44,897 nucleotides of DNA from an uncultured beta proteobacterium. Lineage in GTDB: Bacteria; Pseudomonadota; Gammaproteobacteria; Burkholderiales; Burkholderiaceae_C. The stretch spans positions 1 to 44,897 of the forward strand of contig CAIJPE010000342.1 in the NCBI GenBank assembly GCA_903822435.1. Direction: 5' to 3'. Below the pieces are notes generated by a model, which was given only the letters and a program-made list of their open reading frames with translations, made no database searches and was not told the DNA's origin. The position numbers and the translations under genes were made by a program. Position 1 is the first letter of the stretch, and each line of letters begins with the position of its first letter. Shown piece by piece: positions 14,022-21,168 of this stretch.

Positions 14022-14960
14022 GTGAATCAACCCGTCGTCCTCCATTCCGAACCGATGCCCCAACCGCAAGCCGGCCTGGCCGATGCCGTCGAAAGGCTGG
14101 CCGCCTCCGTGGTGGGCCTGGGCACGCGCCGGCGCGGCCTGTCCGCCGGGGTGCTGTGGAAGCCTGGCGTGGTGGTGACCACCGCCTCGGCCATCGGCCA
14201 TGCCGGCCGGATCCACGTGGTGCAGCCCGACGGCGAGACCGTGATCGGCGAGGTGCGTGGCACCGACCCGGGCACGGACCTGGCCGTGCTGGCCGTGCCG
14301 GAGTCCGCCGGGCCGGCGGCCCTGCGCCGCCTGGATCCGCCGCTGCGCGCCGGCGACTTCGTCATGGCCGTGGGGCGCGATGCCTCGGGCCTGGTGCACG
14401 CCAGCTTCGGCCACATCGGCGCGGCGGGCCCGGCCTGGCGCACGTGGCGGGGCGGCTCGGTGGACCGGCTGCTGCGGCTGGACGGCGGGCTCTATCCCGG
14501 CCTGTCGGGCGCGCCGGTGGCCGACGCGCAGGGCCAGGTGGTGGGCATCGCCAGCCCGGCGCTGTCACGCCACCACGGCGTCGTACTGCCGGTGGGCACG
14601 GTGGACCGCGTGAGCCAGGCCCTGCTGCACAGCGGACGGGTGGCACAGGGCTACCTGGGCGTGGCGGCGCAGAGCGTGGCGCTGTCGGCCGCGATGCAGG
14701 CTGCAGCCGGCACCGGCGCCGCGCTGGGGCTGCTCATTGCCGGCCTGGGGGACGAGGGCCCGGCCGCCCGGGCGGGGCTGATGGTGGGGGACATCGTGGT
14801 GAGCGCCGGCGGCCGCGTGGTGCCCGACATCGAGACGCTGCGCGAGTTGCTGGGCGCCGAGACCATCGGCGCGCGGCTGCCCCTGCGGGTCCTGCGGGGC
14901 GGGCAGCCGCTCGAGCTCAGCGTGGACGTGGCCGAGCGGCAGCGCACGGGGCGCTGCTGA
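14022..14960 (+). CDS. HtrA/DegP-like trypsin-fold protein lacking the catalytic His (pseudo-protease) with PDZ domain
   Basis: This protein has 312 residues, starting at a GTG with AAAGGA five bases upstream. Residues about 20-190 have the trypsin-like fold of the HtrA family and about 215-305 a PDZ domain (GYLGVAAQSV, then GPAARAGLMVGDIVVSAGGR). The triad is incomplete. Asp (D86 in GTDPGTDLAVL) and Ser (S162 in YPGLSGAPVAD) are present, but the His position of the usual TN.HVV motif is S56 (VVTTASAIG). A nearby H60 is out of register. The Gly-Asn-Ser-Gly-Gly motif is also altered to GLSGAP. No signal peptide is visible, which is unusual for HtrA. It probably binds rather than cuts substrates, perhaps regulating the active paralogue two genes downstream; that is inference. 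Confidence 0.8.
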   Translation: MNQPVVLHSEPMPQPQAGLADAVERLAASVVGLGTRRRGLSAGVLWKPGVVVTTASAIGHAGRIHVVQPDGETVIGEVRGTDPGTDLAVLAVPESAGPAALRRLDPPLRAGDFVMAVGRDASGLVHASFGHIGAAGPAWRTWRGGSVDRLLRLDGGLYPGLSGAPVADAQGQVVGIASPALSRHHGVVLPVGTVDRVSQALLHSGRVAQGYLGVAAQSVALSAAMQAAAGTGAALGLLIAGLGDEGPAARAGLMVGDIVVSAGGRVVPDIETLRELLGAETIGARLPLRVLRGGQPLELSVDVAERQRTGRC

Positions 14961-14974
14961 ACACGGCAGCCGCC

Positions 14975-15616
14975 ATGCCAGGCACCCGGGTGCAGGTGAT
15001 CGCCCCGACCCGCTGGGCCGCGGACGGCGTGGCTGCGGCCCTGCAGCGCAGCGAAGCCCCGGGGCACGGGCCGGTGCGGGCCTTCAGCGCCACGGCCGGG
15101 GACGCGGGCAACACCCGCGCAGACGTGCTGGTGGTGCTGGCCAGCCGCGACCAGCCCTTGCAGCGGGTGCTGGACCGCCTGCCGGCCGGGCAGCCCTTGC
15201 TGTGGCTGGGCGTCTCGCCGGGAATGGACTCCGTCAGCGCAGCCGCCGCCGCGCAGGCCATGCAGACGCGTCCCTTCGGCTGGCTGTCGGCCGACGCCGA
15301 CGAGACCCGCCTGCGGGCGGCCGTGCACGCCCTGGCCGCGGGCCTGAGCGTGGGTGCGGGGGGTGCCTGGGCCGCCGGCCTGGCGGCCCTGGGCGCCCCC
15401 TCGGCCGATGCCCTGCAAGACCCGCTGACGCCGCGTGAGCTGGAGGTCTTCGAGCTCATGGCCAAGGGCCTGGGCAACCGCGACATCGCGCTGGCGCTGG
15501 GCATCTCCAGCCACACCGCCAAGTTCCACGTGGCCCAGATCCTGGAAAAGACCGGCTCGGCCACCCGCACCGAAGCCGTCCGGCAGGGTCTGAAGGCCGG
15601 CTGGATCGGACTTTGA
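14975..15616 (+). CDS. LuxR-type (NarL/FixJ-like) transcriptional regulator
   Basis: This is a 213-residue DNA-binding protein. The C terminus carries a LuxR helix-turn-helix: LTPRELEVFELMAKGLGNRD, then IALALGISSHTAKFHVAQIL, then TGSATRTEAVRQGLKAGWI. The N-terminal 130 residues are Ala-rich, with a Rossmann/receiver-like pattern (VQVIAPTRWAADGVAAAL, ADVLVVLASRD), but no phospho-acceptor Asp with the usual surroundings and no conserved Lys can be recognised. If it is a receiver domain it is degenerate. ATG 14975 lies 15 nt after the pseudo-protease stop, and the HtrA-like gene starts 27 nt after its own stop, so the three genes appear co-transcribed. It may control this operon or a stress response. 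Its target is unknown. Confidence 0.82.
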   Translation: MPGTRVQVIAPTRWAADGVAAALQRSEAPGHGPVRAFSATAGDAGNTRADVLVVLASRDQPLQRVLDRLPAGQPLLWLGVSPGMDSVSAAAAAQAMQTRPFGWLSADADETRLRAAVHALAAGLSVGAGGAWAAGLAALGAPSADALQDPLTPRELEVFELMAKGLGNRDIALALGISSHTAKFHVAQILEKTGSATRTEAVRQGLKAGWIGL

Positions 15617-15643
15617 CCCTCCCCGCCGACGATGGAAACGAGC

Positions 15644-16609
15644 ATGATGAACCCCCCGGATGACCTCGAACTGCTGGACGCCTACTCGCGCTGCGTGGTG
15701 GACACCCTGGAGCGCACCCGCGCCGGCGTGGTCTCGCTGCAGGTGGAAGCCGCCCGGCCGGTGCGGCGCGGCACGGGGTCGGGCGGGGGATCGGGCTCGG
15801 GCTTCCTGATCACGCCGGATGGTTATGCGCTGACCAACAGCCACGTGGTGGCGCCGGGTGGTGCCGTGCGGGTGCGCTTCGACGACGACACCGAATGCGA
15901 CGCGCGCGTGGTGGGTACCGACCCCGACACCGACCTGGCCGTGGTGCACCTGGGTGCGCCGCGGGCACTGTCGCACCTGGAACTGGGCGATTCCACGCGG
16001 CTGCGCGTGGGCCAGGTGGCGATTGCCATCGGCAATCCGTTGGGCCTGGGCCACACCGTGACCACCGGCGTCATTTCCGCGCTGGGCCGATCGCTGCGCG
16101 CCCAGAGCGGACGCTCCATCGACAACGTGATCCAGACCGACGCCAGCCTCAACCCGGGCAATTCCGGCGGCCCCCTGCTGGACACCCGGGCCCAGGTCAT
16201 CGGCGTGAACACGGCGATCATCAAGGGGGCCCAGTCGCTGTGCTTTGCCGTGCCCGCGCAGACGGCGCGCTGGGTGGTCAGCGAACTGCTGCGCCACGGC
16301 CGGGTGCGGCGCGCCTGGCTGGGCGTGGCGGCGCGTACGGTGCCCCTGGCGCGCCGCGTGGCGCGCCACCATGGGCTGCACCTGGACAGCGCGGTGCAAC
16401 TCGATGACATCACGCCCGAAGGGCCGGCCTCGCGAGCAGGCCTTCGCATCGGCGACCGCATCGTCACGGTGGACGACGCGGTGGTGGGCGACGTCGACCA
16501 CCTGCACCGCCTGCTGGGCAGCGAGCGCATCGGCCGCCCCACTCGGCTCGATCTGCTGCGCGGCAGCGGCCGTTCATCGGTTCAACTGGTGCCCGAACTT
16601 CGCCGCTGA
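15644..16609 (+). CDS. HtrA-like serine protease with intact triad and PDZ domain
   Basis: This protein has 321 residues from the ATG at 15644, which is favoured by a GGAA site six bases upstream; ATG 15632 would add four residues. The trypsin-like domain has H67 (LTNSHVV), D97 (TDPDTDLAVVHL) and S174 (NPGNSGGPLLD), with the typical IAIGNPLGLGHTVTTGVISA between them. A PDZ domain spans about residues 225-315 ([31 protein letters not shown]). A Gly/Ser-rich linker (GTGSGGGSGSG) precedes the first strand. No signal peptide or membrane anchor is seen, unlike periplasmic DegP/DegQ/DegS, so a cytoplasmic location is possible. It is a clear paralogue of the pseudo-protease upstream. Confidence 0.9.
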   Translation: MMNPPDDLELLDAYSRCVVDTLERTRAGVVSLQVEAARPVRRGTGSGGGSGSGFLITPDGYALTNSHVVAPGGAVRVRFDDDTECDARVVGTDPDTDLAVVHLGAPRALSHLELGDSTRLRVGQVAIAIGNPLGLGHTVTTGVISALGRSLRAQSGRSIDNVIQTDASLNPGNSGGPLLDTRAQVIGVNTAIIKGAQSLCFAVPAQTARWVVSELLRHGRVRRAWLGVAARTVPLARRVARHHGLHLDSAVQLDDITPEGPASRAGLRIGDRIVTVDDAVVGDVDHLHRLLGSERIGRPTRLDLLRGSGRSSVQLVPELRR

Positions 16610-16857
16610 ACCCGCGGCGGCGCTCTGAGTGCGGGGGTGTATCCTGTCCCGGGGATGAGTTCTGTGCGGTGCCCCACAGACCAAGCCACACGGGCGCACC
16701 TACGCTCCATTGGCGTGAGGACTCCGCTGCGACGCAGCAGCTCCACTGATCGCGGGCGACGGTTCTTGCGGCCGCCCGCGCCCCGAGGGACCCTATCAAC
16801 TCCACTGACACCGACGGCCCCGACAAGCTGCCTGCACCCCGAGGCCCGGCTTGGCCT

Positions 16858-17256
16858 TTGCCCCTCGCCAGTCGCCTGGCCGCCCATGCGGATGCACAGC
16901 AGGTAGCCGATACGGTGGCCGCGGTGTGGGGCGAAGTCGATGGGGCGCTGTTCCCCATCATCGGCCGACGCGGTGTGGCAGCGCTGTACAACCGCAGCCT
17001 GCACCTGTGCGAAGCAGGCTACCCCTGGTTGTCCGAAGGGCATCGTGGGGGGCTCAACGCCATGGACACCGACGCGTTGCGCACCACCCTCGCCAGCCGC
17101 ACTTCAGAAGCCGCGGCACAGGCCGCTGCGGCACACTTCCAGTCCTTCCAGGAGCTGCTTGCCAGTCTGGTGGGCCCCCGACTCACCGAGCGCCTGCTGG
17201 GATCTGTCTGGGCGTCGACGCCGAGCGGTTCGGCGGCTCAGGACACCCTTCCATGA
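16858..17256 (+). CDS. Unknown small protein coupled to KaiC-like gene
   Basis: I do not recognise this family. The protein is 132 residues from the TTG at 16858, but the open frame extends upstream to a stop at 16747-16749. A non-standard ATC at 16795, with AGGGA four bases before it, would give 153 residues beginning INSTDTDGPDKLPAPRG. Recognisable features are a helical, Ala-rich composition, the segment FPIIGRRGVAALYNRSLHLC and a near-terminal FQSFQELLASLVGPRLTERL. There is no signal peptide or membrane segment. Its stop overlaps the KaiC-like ATG as ATGA, so it is translated with that ATPase and may be a partner or adaptor. The 248 bp before it carry no other gene. Confidence 0.65.
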   Translation: MPLASRLAAHADAQQVADTVAAVWGEVDGALFPIIGRRGVAALYNRSLHLCEAGYPWLSEGHRGGLNAMDTDALRTTLASRTSEAAAQAAAAHFQSFQELLASLVGPRLTERLLGSVWASTPSGSAAQDTLP

Positions 17257-18764
17257 ACGCCAAAGTCGTCATCAACCGGCTCCAAACCCACGTGCCTGGC
17301 CTCGACGAAGTGCTGGGCGGCGGGCTTCCCGAGTTCTCGTTCAACCTCATCGCCGGCCAGCCCGGGTGCGGCAAGACCACGCTGGCGCACCAGATGATGT
17401 TCGCGCTGGCCACGCCAGAGCGCCCGGCCATCTACTTCACGGTGCTGGGCGAGCCCCCCTTGAAGATGCTGCGCTACCAGCAGCAGTTCGACTACTTCGA
17501 CAGCCGGGCCATCAACCAGAGCGTGCGCTTCATCAGCCTGTCGGACGATGCCCTCAGCGGCAACTTCGACCGGGTGCTGGAGCGCATCGTGGCCGAGGTC
17601 ACGGCCGTCAGCCCGGGGCTGGTCTTCGTCGATTCGTTCCGTTCGGTGACCATGGCCGGCCAAGGAGTCGGCTCGGGGGCAGCCGGCGAGGCGCTGAACC
17701 CGCAACTCGGTCTGCAGCAGTTCGTGCAGCAACTGGGCGTGCTGATGACCAGCTGGCAGGCCACCACCTTTCTCATCGGCGAGTACTACGACGAGACCGA
17801 TTCCAACCCCGTGTTCACCGTGGCCGATGGCCTGATCTGGCTGCGCCAGAGCGTCCAGCGCAACTCGATGGTGCGCAAGCTGGAAATCGTGAAGATGCGC
17901 GGCCAGGCCACCTTGCCCGGGCTGCACACCTTCCGGATCGACCACAGCGGCATCCGGGTGTTCGCCCCGGCACGCGCGCTCGCCCATCCGGGCGCCGGGC
18001 CGGGGGACCTGGGCGACAGGGCCGGCACCGGAGTGACCGAGCTGGATGCGATGCTCGGCGGGGGGCTGCCCCGCGGCTACTCGCTGCTGGTGGCCGGGCC
18101 CTCGGGTTCGGGCAAGAGTGTCCTCGCGTCGTCGTTCCTGGCCGAAGGAGCCCGCCATGGCGAAAGGGCGGTCCTGGCCGCCTTCGAGCAACGCCCCACG
18201 CGCTTTCGCAACCGCCAGCTGATGGACCTGATCGACCGCGGCCTGGTGGCCCTGATCGACAGCCGCGAACCCGATCTCTCCATCGACGAGATCGTGCTGC
18301 TCATCCTGCGGGAGGTGCAGCGCCTGGGTGCCACCCGCGTGGTGCTGGACTCGCTCAGCGGCTTCGAGCTTTCCCTGGCGCCCAGCTTCCAGGCGGACTT
18401 CCGGGAATCGCTGCTGCGGCTGGTGACGGCGCTGGCAGCCTCGGGCGTGACCGTCCTGCTGACCTGCGAACTCGAAGACCGCTACACCGACCTGCGCTTC
18501 AGCCCCTACGGCGCCGCTTTCCTGACCGACGCCATCATCGTGCAGCGCTACATCGAGGTCGACAGCCGGATCCTGCGCGCGATGGCCGTGGTGAAGGTGC
18601 GCGCCAGCGCCCACTCGGACGAATTGCGCCAGTACCACATTCGCAACGACGGCATCCACGTGGGCGAACGCCTGCCGGACCAGGAAGGCTTGTTGAGCGG
18701 GCGCCCCATGCGTGCGCAGGTCGATGCCACACCACCCGGCGCCAGCCCCCGCGATGGTTCCTGA
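17253..18764 (+). CDS. KaiC-like double-domain RecA-fold ATPase
   Basis: This 503-residue protein has two tandem KaiC/RadA-type domains, close to cyanobacterial KaiC in size. Domain 1 begins HVPGLDEVLGGGLPEFSFNL, with Walker A GQPGCGKTT (35-43) and Walker B GLVFVDSF. Domain 2 begins TGVTELDAMLGGGLPRGYSL, with Walker A GPSGSGKS near 283 and Walker B RVVLDSLSG. The Glu after beta-2 is kept in both (LGEPP and FEQRP), though the KaiC pair EE is reduced to one. The Ser-Thr phosphorylation pair of KaiC is not clearly present in the domain 2 segment ELEDRYTDLRFSPYGAAFLT. No kaiA or kaiB is nearby, so a stress or signal switch is likelier than a circadian clock. It overlaps the next gene by 11 nt. 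Confidence 0.9.
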   Translation: MNAKVVINRLQTHVPGLDEVLGGGLPEFSFNLIAGQPGCGKTTLAHQMMFALATPERPAIYFTVLGEPPLKMLRYQQQFDYFDSRAINQSVRFISLSDDALSGNFDRVLERIVAEVTAVSPGLVFVDSFRSVTMAGQGVGSGAAGEALNPQLGLQQFVQQLGVLMTSWQATTFLIGEYYDETDSNPVFTVADGLIWLRQSVQRNSMVRKLEIVKMRGQATLPGLHTFRIDHSGIRVFAPARALAHPGAGPGDLGDRAGTGVTELDAMLGGGLPRGYSLLVAGPSGSGKSVLASSFLAEGARHGERAVLAAFEQRPTRFRNRQLMDLIDRGLVALIDSREPDLSIDEIVLLILREVQRLGATRVVLDSLSGFELSLAPSFQADFRESLLRLVTALAASGVTVLLTCELEDRYTDLRFSPYGAAFLTDAIIVQRYIEVDSRILRAMAVVKVRASAHSDELRQYHIRNDGIHVGERLPDQEGLLSGRPMRAQVDATPPGASPRDGS

Positions 18765-20361
18765 ACCCACTGGCCCTGCATCGAACATGAAGCCCAAGCC
18801 TGCTGCGGACGCCGCGGCCATCGCGCAGACCGAGAACAAGCTCGCCCGCCTGGGTGTGGAGGTGGAGACCATGCAGGCGGTGCTCGTGCGCCTGCTGCAG
18901 GACGTGGTGCGGGCCGAGACCCAGCTGGGCCGCAGCCACGCCGAGCAGTTGGTGGCGGTCAACGAGCGGCTGGTGGTCGCCGCACTGGCCAGCCAGGCGG
19001 ACGCCGAAAAGGCCGCGCAGATCCTGGCCGAGAGCTTGCCCGGCGCCGAACTGGACCCGCTGACGAAGCTGCAGAACCGCGCCTCGTTCACCGGGCGGGC
19101 GCTGGACGTGAGTGCACAGGCCAAGCGCAGCGGCGAACGCTTCGCGCTGCTGTTCATCGACCTGGACGCGTTCAAGCAGCTGAACGACACCCGCGGCCAC
19201 GCCTTCGGCGACAGGGTGCTCGAGCAGGTCGCCCGACGCATGCAGGCCACCGTGCGCCAGGGCGACATCGTCAGCCGCCATGGCGGGGATGAATTCCTGG
19301 TCCTGTTGCCCGAGCTGACCCAGGCCCACGACGCCCAACTGGTGGCCGAGAAGCTCGCCGCCGCAGTGGCTGAGCCCTTGGACATCGATGGCACCACGGT
19401 CAGGGTCACCGCCAGCGTGGGCATCGCCATCTACCCCGACGATGGCGAGGATTTCCAGAGCCTGGTGGCCCATGCCGATGCGGCCATGTACCAGGCCAAG
19501 CGCCTGGGACCCGGCACGTCGGGCACCCCCGTCGAAGACCCGCTGGCCCAGACCGACCCGGAAGGTCTCGGCGGCAAGTTGGACGTGCGTCAGGAGAACC
19601 TGCGCCTGGCCAACGAGCGGCTGCTGCTGGCGGCCTTGTCCGCGCGCGAACTGCAAGCGGCGGCCGAGCGGGCACGCGCCCGGCAGGCCACCTTCATCGC
19701 CGCGGTGGCCGAGGAATTGCGCGACGCCCAGTCGCCCATCCGCATCGCCAGCGCGATGCTCGGGCGACAGGCCGGCGACGAGGCCCTGCTGCCCCGCCTC
19801 CAGGGGCTGGTGGACGAGCAGATGACCCACATCGCGCGGCTGCTGGACAACCTGGTGTCCGTGGCCAAGGTTCCAGTCGCGGGCGCCCATCTCCAGCAAG
19901 TCGACGTGGATCTGTCGGCCGTGATCGTGAACGCCGTGGCGGCCATGGCTCCAGCCCTGAACCGGCGCGGGCAGACCATCGATCGGCAGCAGCCCGACGG
20001 CCCCTTGCCCGTCTCCGGCGACGAAGGCTGCCTTTTGCAGATCGTCGGCAATTTGCTGGACAACGCGTCCAAGCACACCCACGATGGCGGCCAGATCAAC
20101 CTGAGCGTGACCCTGCAGCCCGAAACCCTGACCTTGACCGTGGCCGACAACGGCATCGGCATCCACCCGACGATGTTGTCCCAGGTTTTCGATCCCTTCA
20201 TGCAGGACACCCATGCCCTGGGCTTCAACGGCATCGGCGTGGGGATCGGCCTGACAGCCGCCCGCACGCTGGCCCAGGGCCACGGCGGAGACCTGACGGC
20301 ACACAGCGACGGCCTCAACCGCGGCAGCCGTTTCGTGCTGACGCTGCCGCTGCGCCGCTAG
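18754..20361 (+). CDS. GGDEF domain fused to histidine-kinase-like module lacking the phospho-accepting His
   Basis: This is a cytoplasmic protein of 535 residues. An N-terminal helical region (residues 15-110) precedes a GGDEF domain with LLFIDLDAFKQLNDTRGHAF, the active loop HGGDEF (177-181 for GGDEF) and an RxxD inhibitory site (RQGD), so cyclic-di-GMP synthesis with feedback control is plausible. After a coiled linker comes a dimerisation-helix-like segment, FIAAVAEELRDAQSPIRIA. It matches the histidine kinase H-box, but E320 stands where the His should be. The ATPase domain has an N-box (QIVGNLLDNASKHTHDGG), DNGIGI and GIGVGIGL motifs. It may bind ATP as a sensor without phosphotransfer. 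ATG 18754 is inside the KaiC-like gene; ATG 18787 is an alternative start. The stop precedes the Crp-like gene by 6 nt. Confidence 0.87.
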   Translation: MVPEPTGPASNMKPKPAADAAAIAQTENKLARLGVEVETMQAVLVRLLQDVVRAETQLGRSHAEQLVAVNERLVVAALASQADAEKAAQILAESLPGAELDPLTKLQNRASFTGRALDVSAQAKRSGERFALLFIDLDAFKQLNDTRGHAFGDRVLEQVARRMQATVRQGDIVSRHGGDEFLVLLPELTQAHDAQLVAEKLAAAVAEPLDIDGTTVRVTASVGIAIYPDDGEDFQSLVAHADAAMYQAKRLGPGTSGTPVEDPLAQTDPEGLGGKLDVRQENLRLANERLLLAALSARELQAAAERARARQATFIAAVAEELRDAQSPIRIASAMLGRQAGDEALLPRLQGLVDEQMTHIARLLDNLVSVAKVPVAGAHLQQVDVDLSAVIVNAVAAMAPALNRRGQTIDRQQPDGPLPVSGDEGCLLQIVGNLLDNASKHTHDGGQINLSVTLQPETLTLTVADNGIGIHPTMLSQVFDPFMQDTHALGFNGIGVGIGLTAARTLAQGHGGDLTAHSDGLNRGSRFVLTLPLRR

Positions 20362-20367
20362 GCTGCC

Positions 20368-21168
20368 ATGTCAAATCCTTCTTCTTCCTCCGCGCACCCG
20401 GTCCAGGTGCCCGGCGACAAAGCGGCCCGTCCGGCCATCGGGCTGGTGGCGGCGAACCCCGCGGCCGACCCGCACAGCAACGGCCTGCTGGCCTGCCTGC
20501 CCGACGAAGACCTCCACCGCCTGTCGCCGCAGCTCGAACCGATCGCCATGCCGCTGGGCCTGGTGCTGTATGAATCCGGAGCCATGCTGAGCCATGGCTG
20601 GTTTCCCACCACCGCCATCGCCTCGCTGCTGTACATGACCGAAAGCGGCGCCTCCGCCCAGATCGCGGTGGTCGGCCACGAAGGGATGGTGGGCATCCCG
20701 CTGTTCATGGGCGGTGGGTCGACGCCAGGGCGCGCGGTGGTGCAGAGCGCCGGGGCCGGGTTCAGGCTGCCGGGGCGCGTGGTGCGTGAAGAGTTCGCCC
20801 GGGCAGGCGCGATGATGAAGGTGCTGCTGCGCTACACCCAGGCGCTGATTGCCCAGATGGCCCAGACCGCGGTCTGCAACCGCCACCACTCGGTGGACCA
20901 GCAGTTGTGCCGCTGGCTGCTGCTCAGCCTGGACCGGTCTGCCGGCAACGAGCTGGTCGTGACGCAGGAGCTGATCGCACACATGCTGGGCGTGCGACGC
21001 GAAGGCGTGACCGAGGCCGCGCTTTCCCTGCAGAAGGCCGGGCTGATCAGCTACCGGCGCGGTCACATCATGGTGCTGGACAGGCCCGGCCTGGAGCGGC
21101 GCAGCTGCGAGTGCTACGGCGTGGTGCGGCTGGAGTATCTGCGGCTGCTGCCCGACAAACCGGGTTAG
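20368..21168 (+). CDS. Crp/Fnr-family transcriptional regulator
   Basis: This 266-residue protein has a cyclic-nucleotide-binding-like beta barrel (about residues 55-150, containing GWFPTTAIASLLYMTESGAS and IAVVGHEGMVGIPLFMGG) and a winged helix-turn-helix near residues 205-250 (VTQELIAHMLGVRREGVTEA, then GLISYRRGHI). The residues that bind cAMP in Crp and the N-terminal cysteine cluster of FNR are not seen, so the ligand is unknown. Its position as last gene of the KaiC-like/GGDEF operon raises the possibility that it responds to cyclic-di-GMP or another nucleotide signal from its neighbours, as shown for some Crp-family proteins; here it is inference. Its stop codon overlaps that of the convergent TIR gene. 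Confidence 0.87.
   Translation: MSNPSSSSAHPVQVPGDKAARPAIGLVAANPAADPHSNGLLACLPDEDLHRLSPQLEPIAMPLGLVLYESGAMLSHGWFPTTAIASLLYMTESGASAQIAVVGHEGMVGIPLFMGGGSTPGRAVVQSAGAGFRLPGRVVREEFARAGAMMKVLLRYTQALIAQMAQTAVCNRHHSVDQQLCRWLLLSLDRSAGNELVVTQELIAHMLGVRREGVTEAALSLQKAGLISYRRGHIMVLDRPGLERRSCECYGVVRLEYLRLLPDKPG

Noticed and set aside
13797..14414. Upstream extension of the exonuclease-remnant frame on the minus strand
   Set aside because: Beyond about 13796 the translation loses all family resemblance and becomes antisense to the pseudo-HtrA gene.
14651..16507. Long minus-strand open frame opposite the LuxR and HtrA genes
   Set aside because: Compositionally an antisense shadow; the plus strand has an intact protease triad and helix-turn-helix.
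17253..18764. Circadian clock interpretation of the KaiC-like protein
   Set aside because: No kaiA or kaiB nearby and the paired Ser-Thr phosphorylation site is not clearly conserved, so only a KaiC-like ATPase is called.
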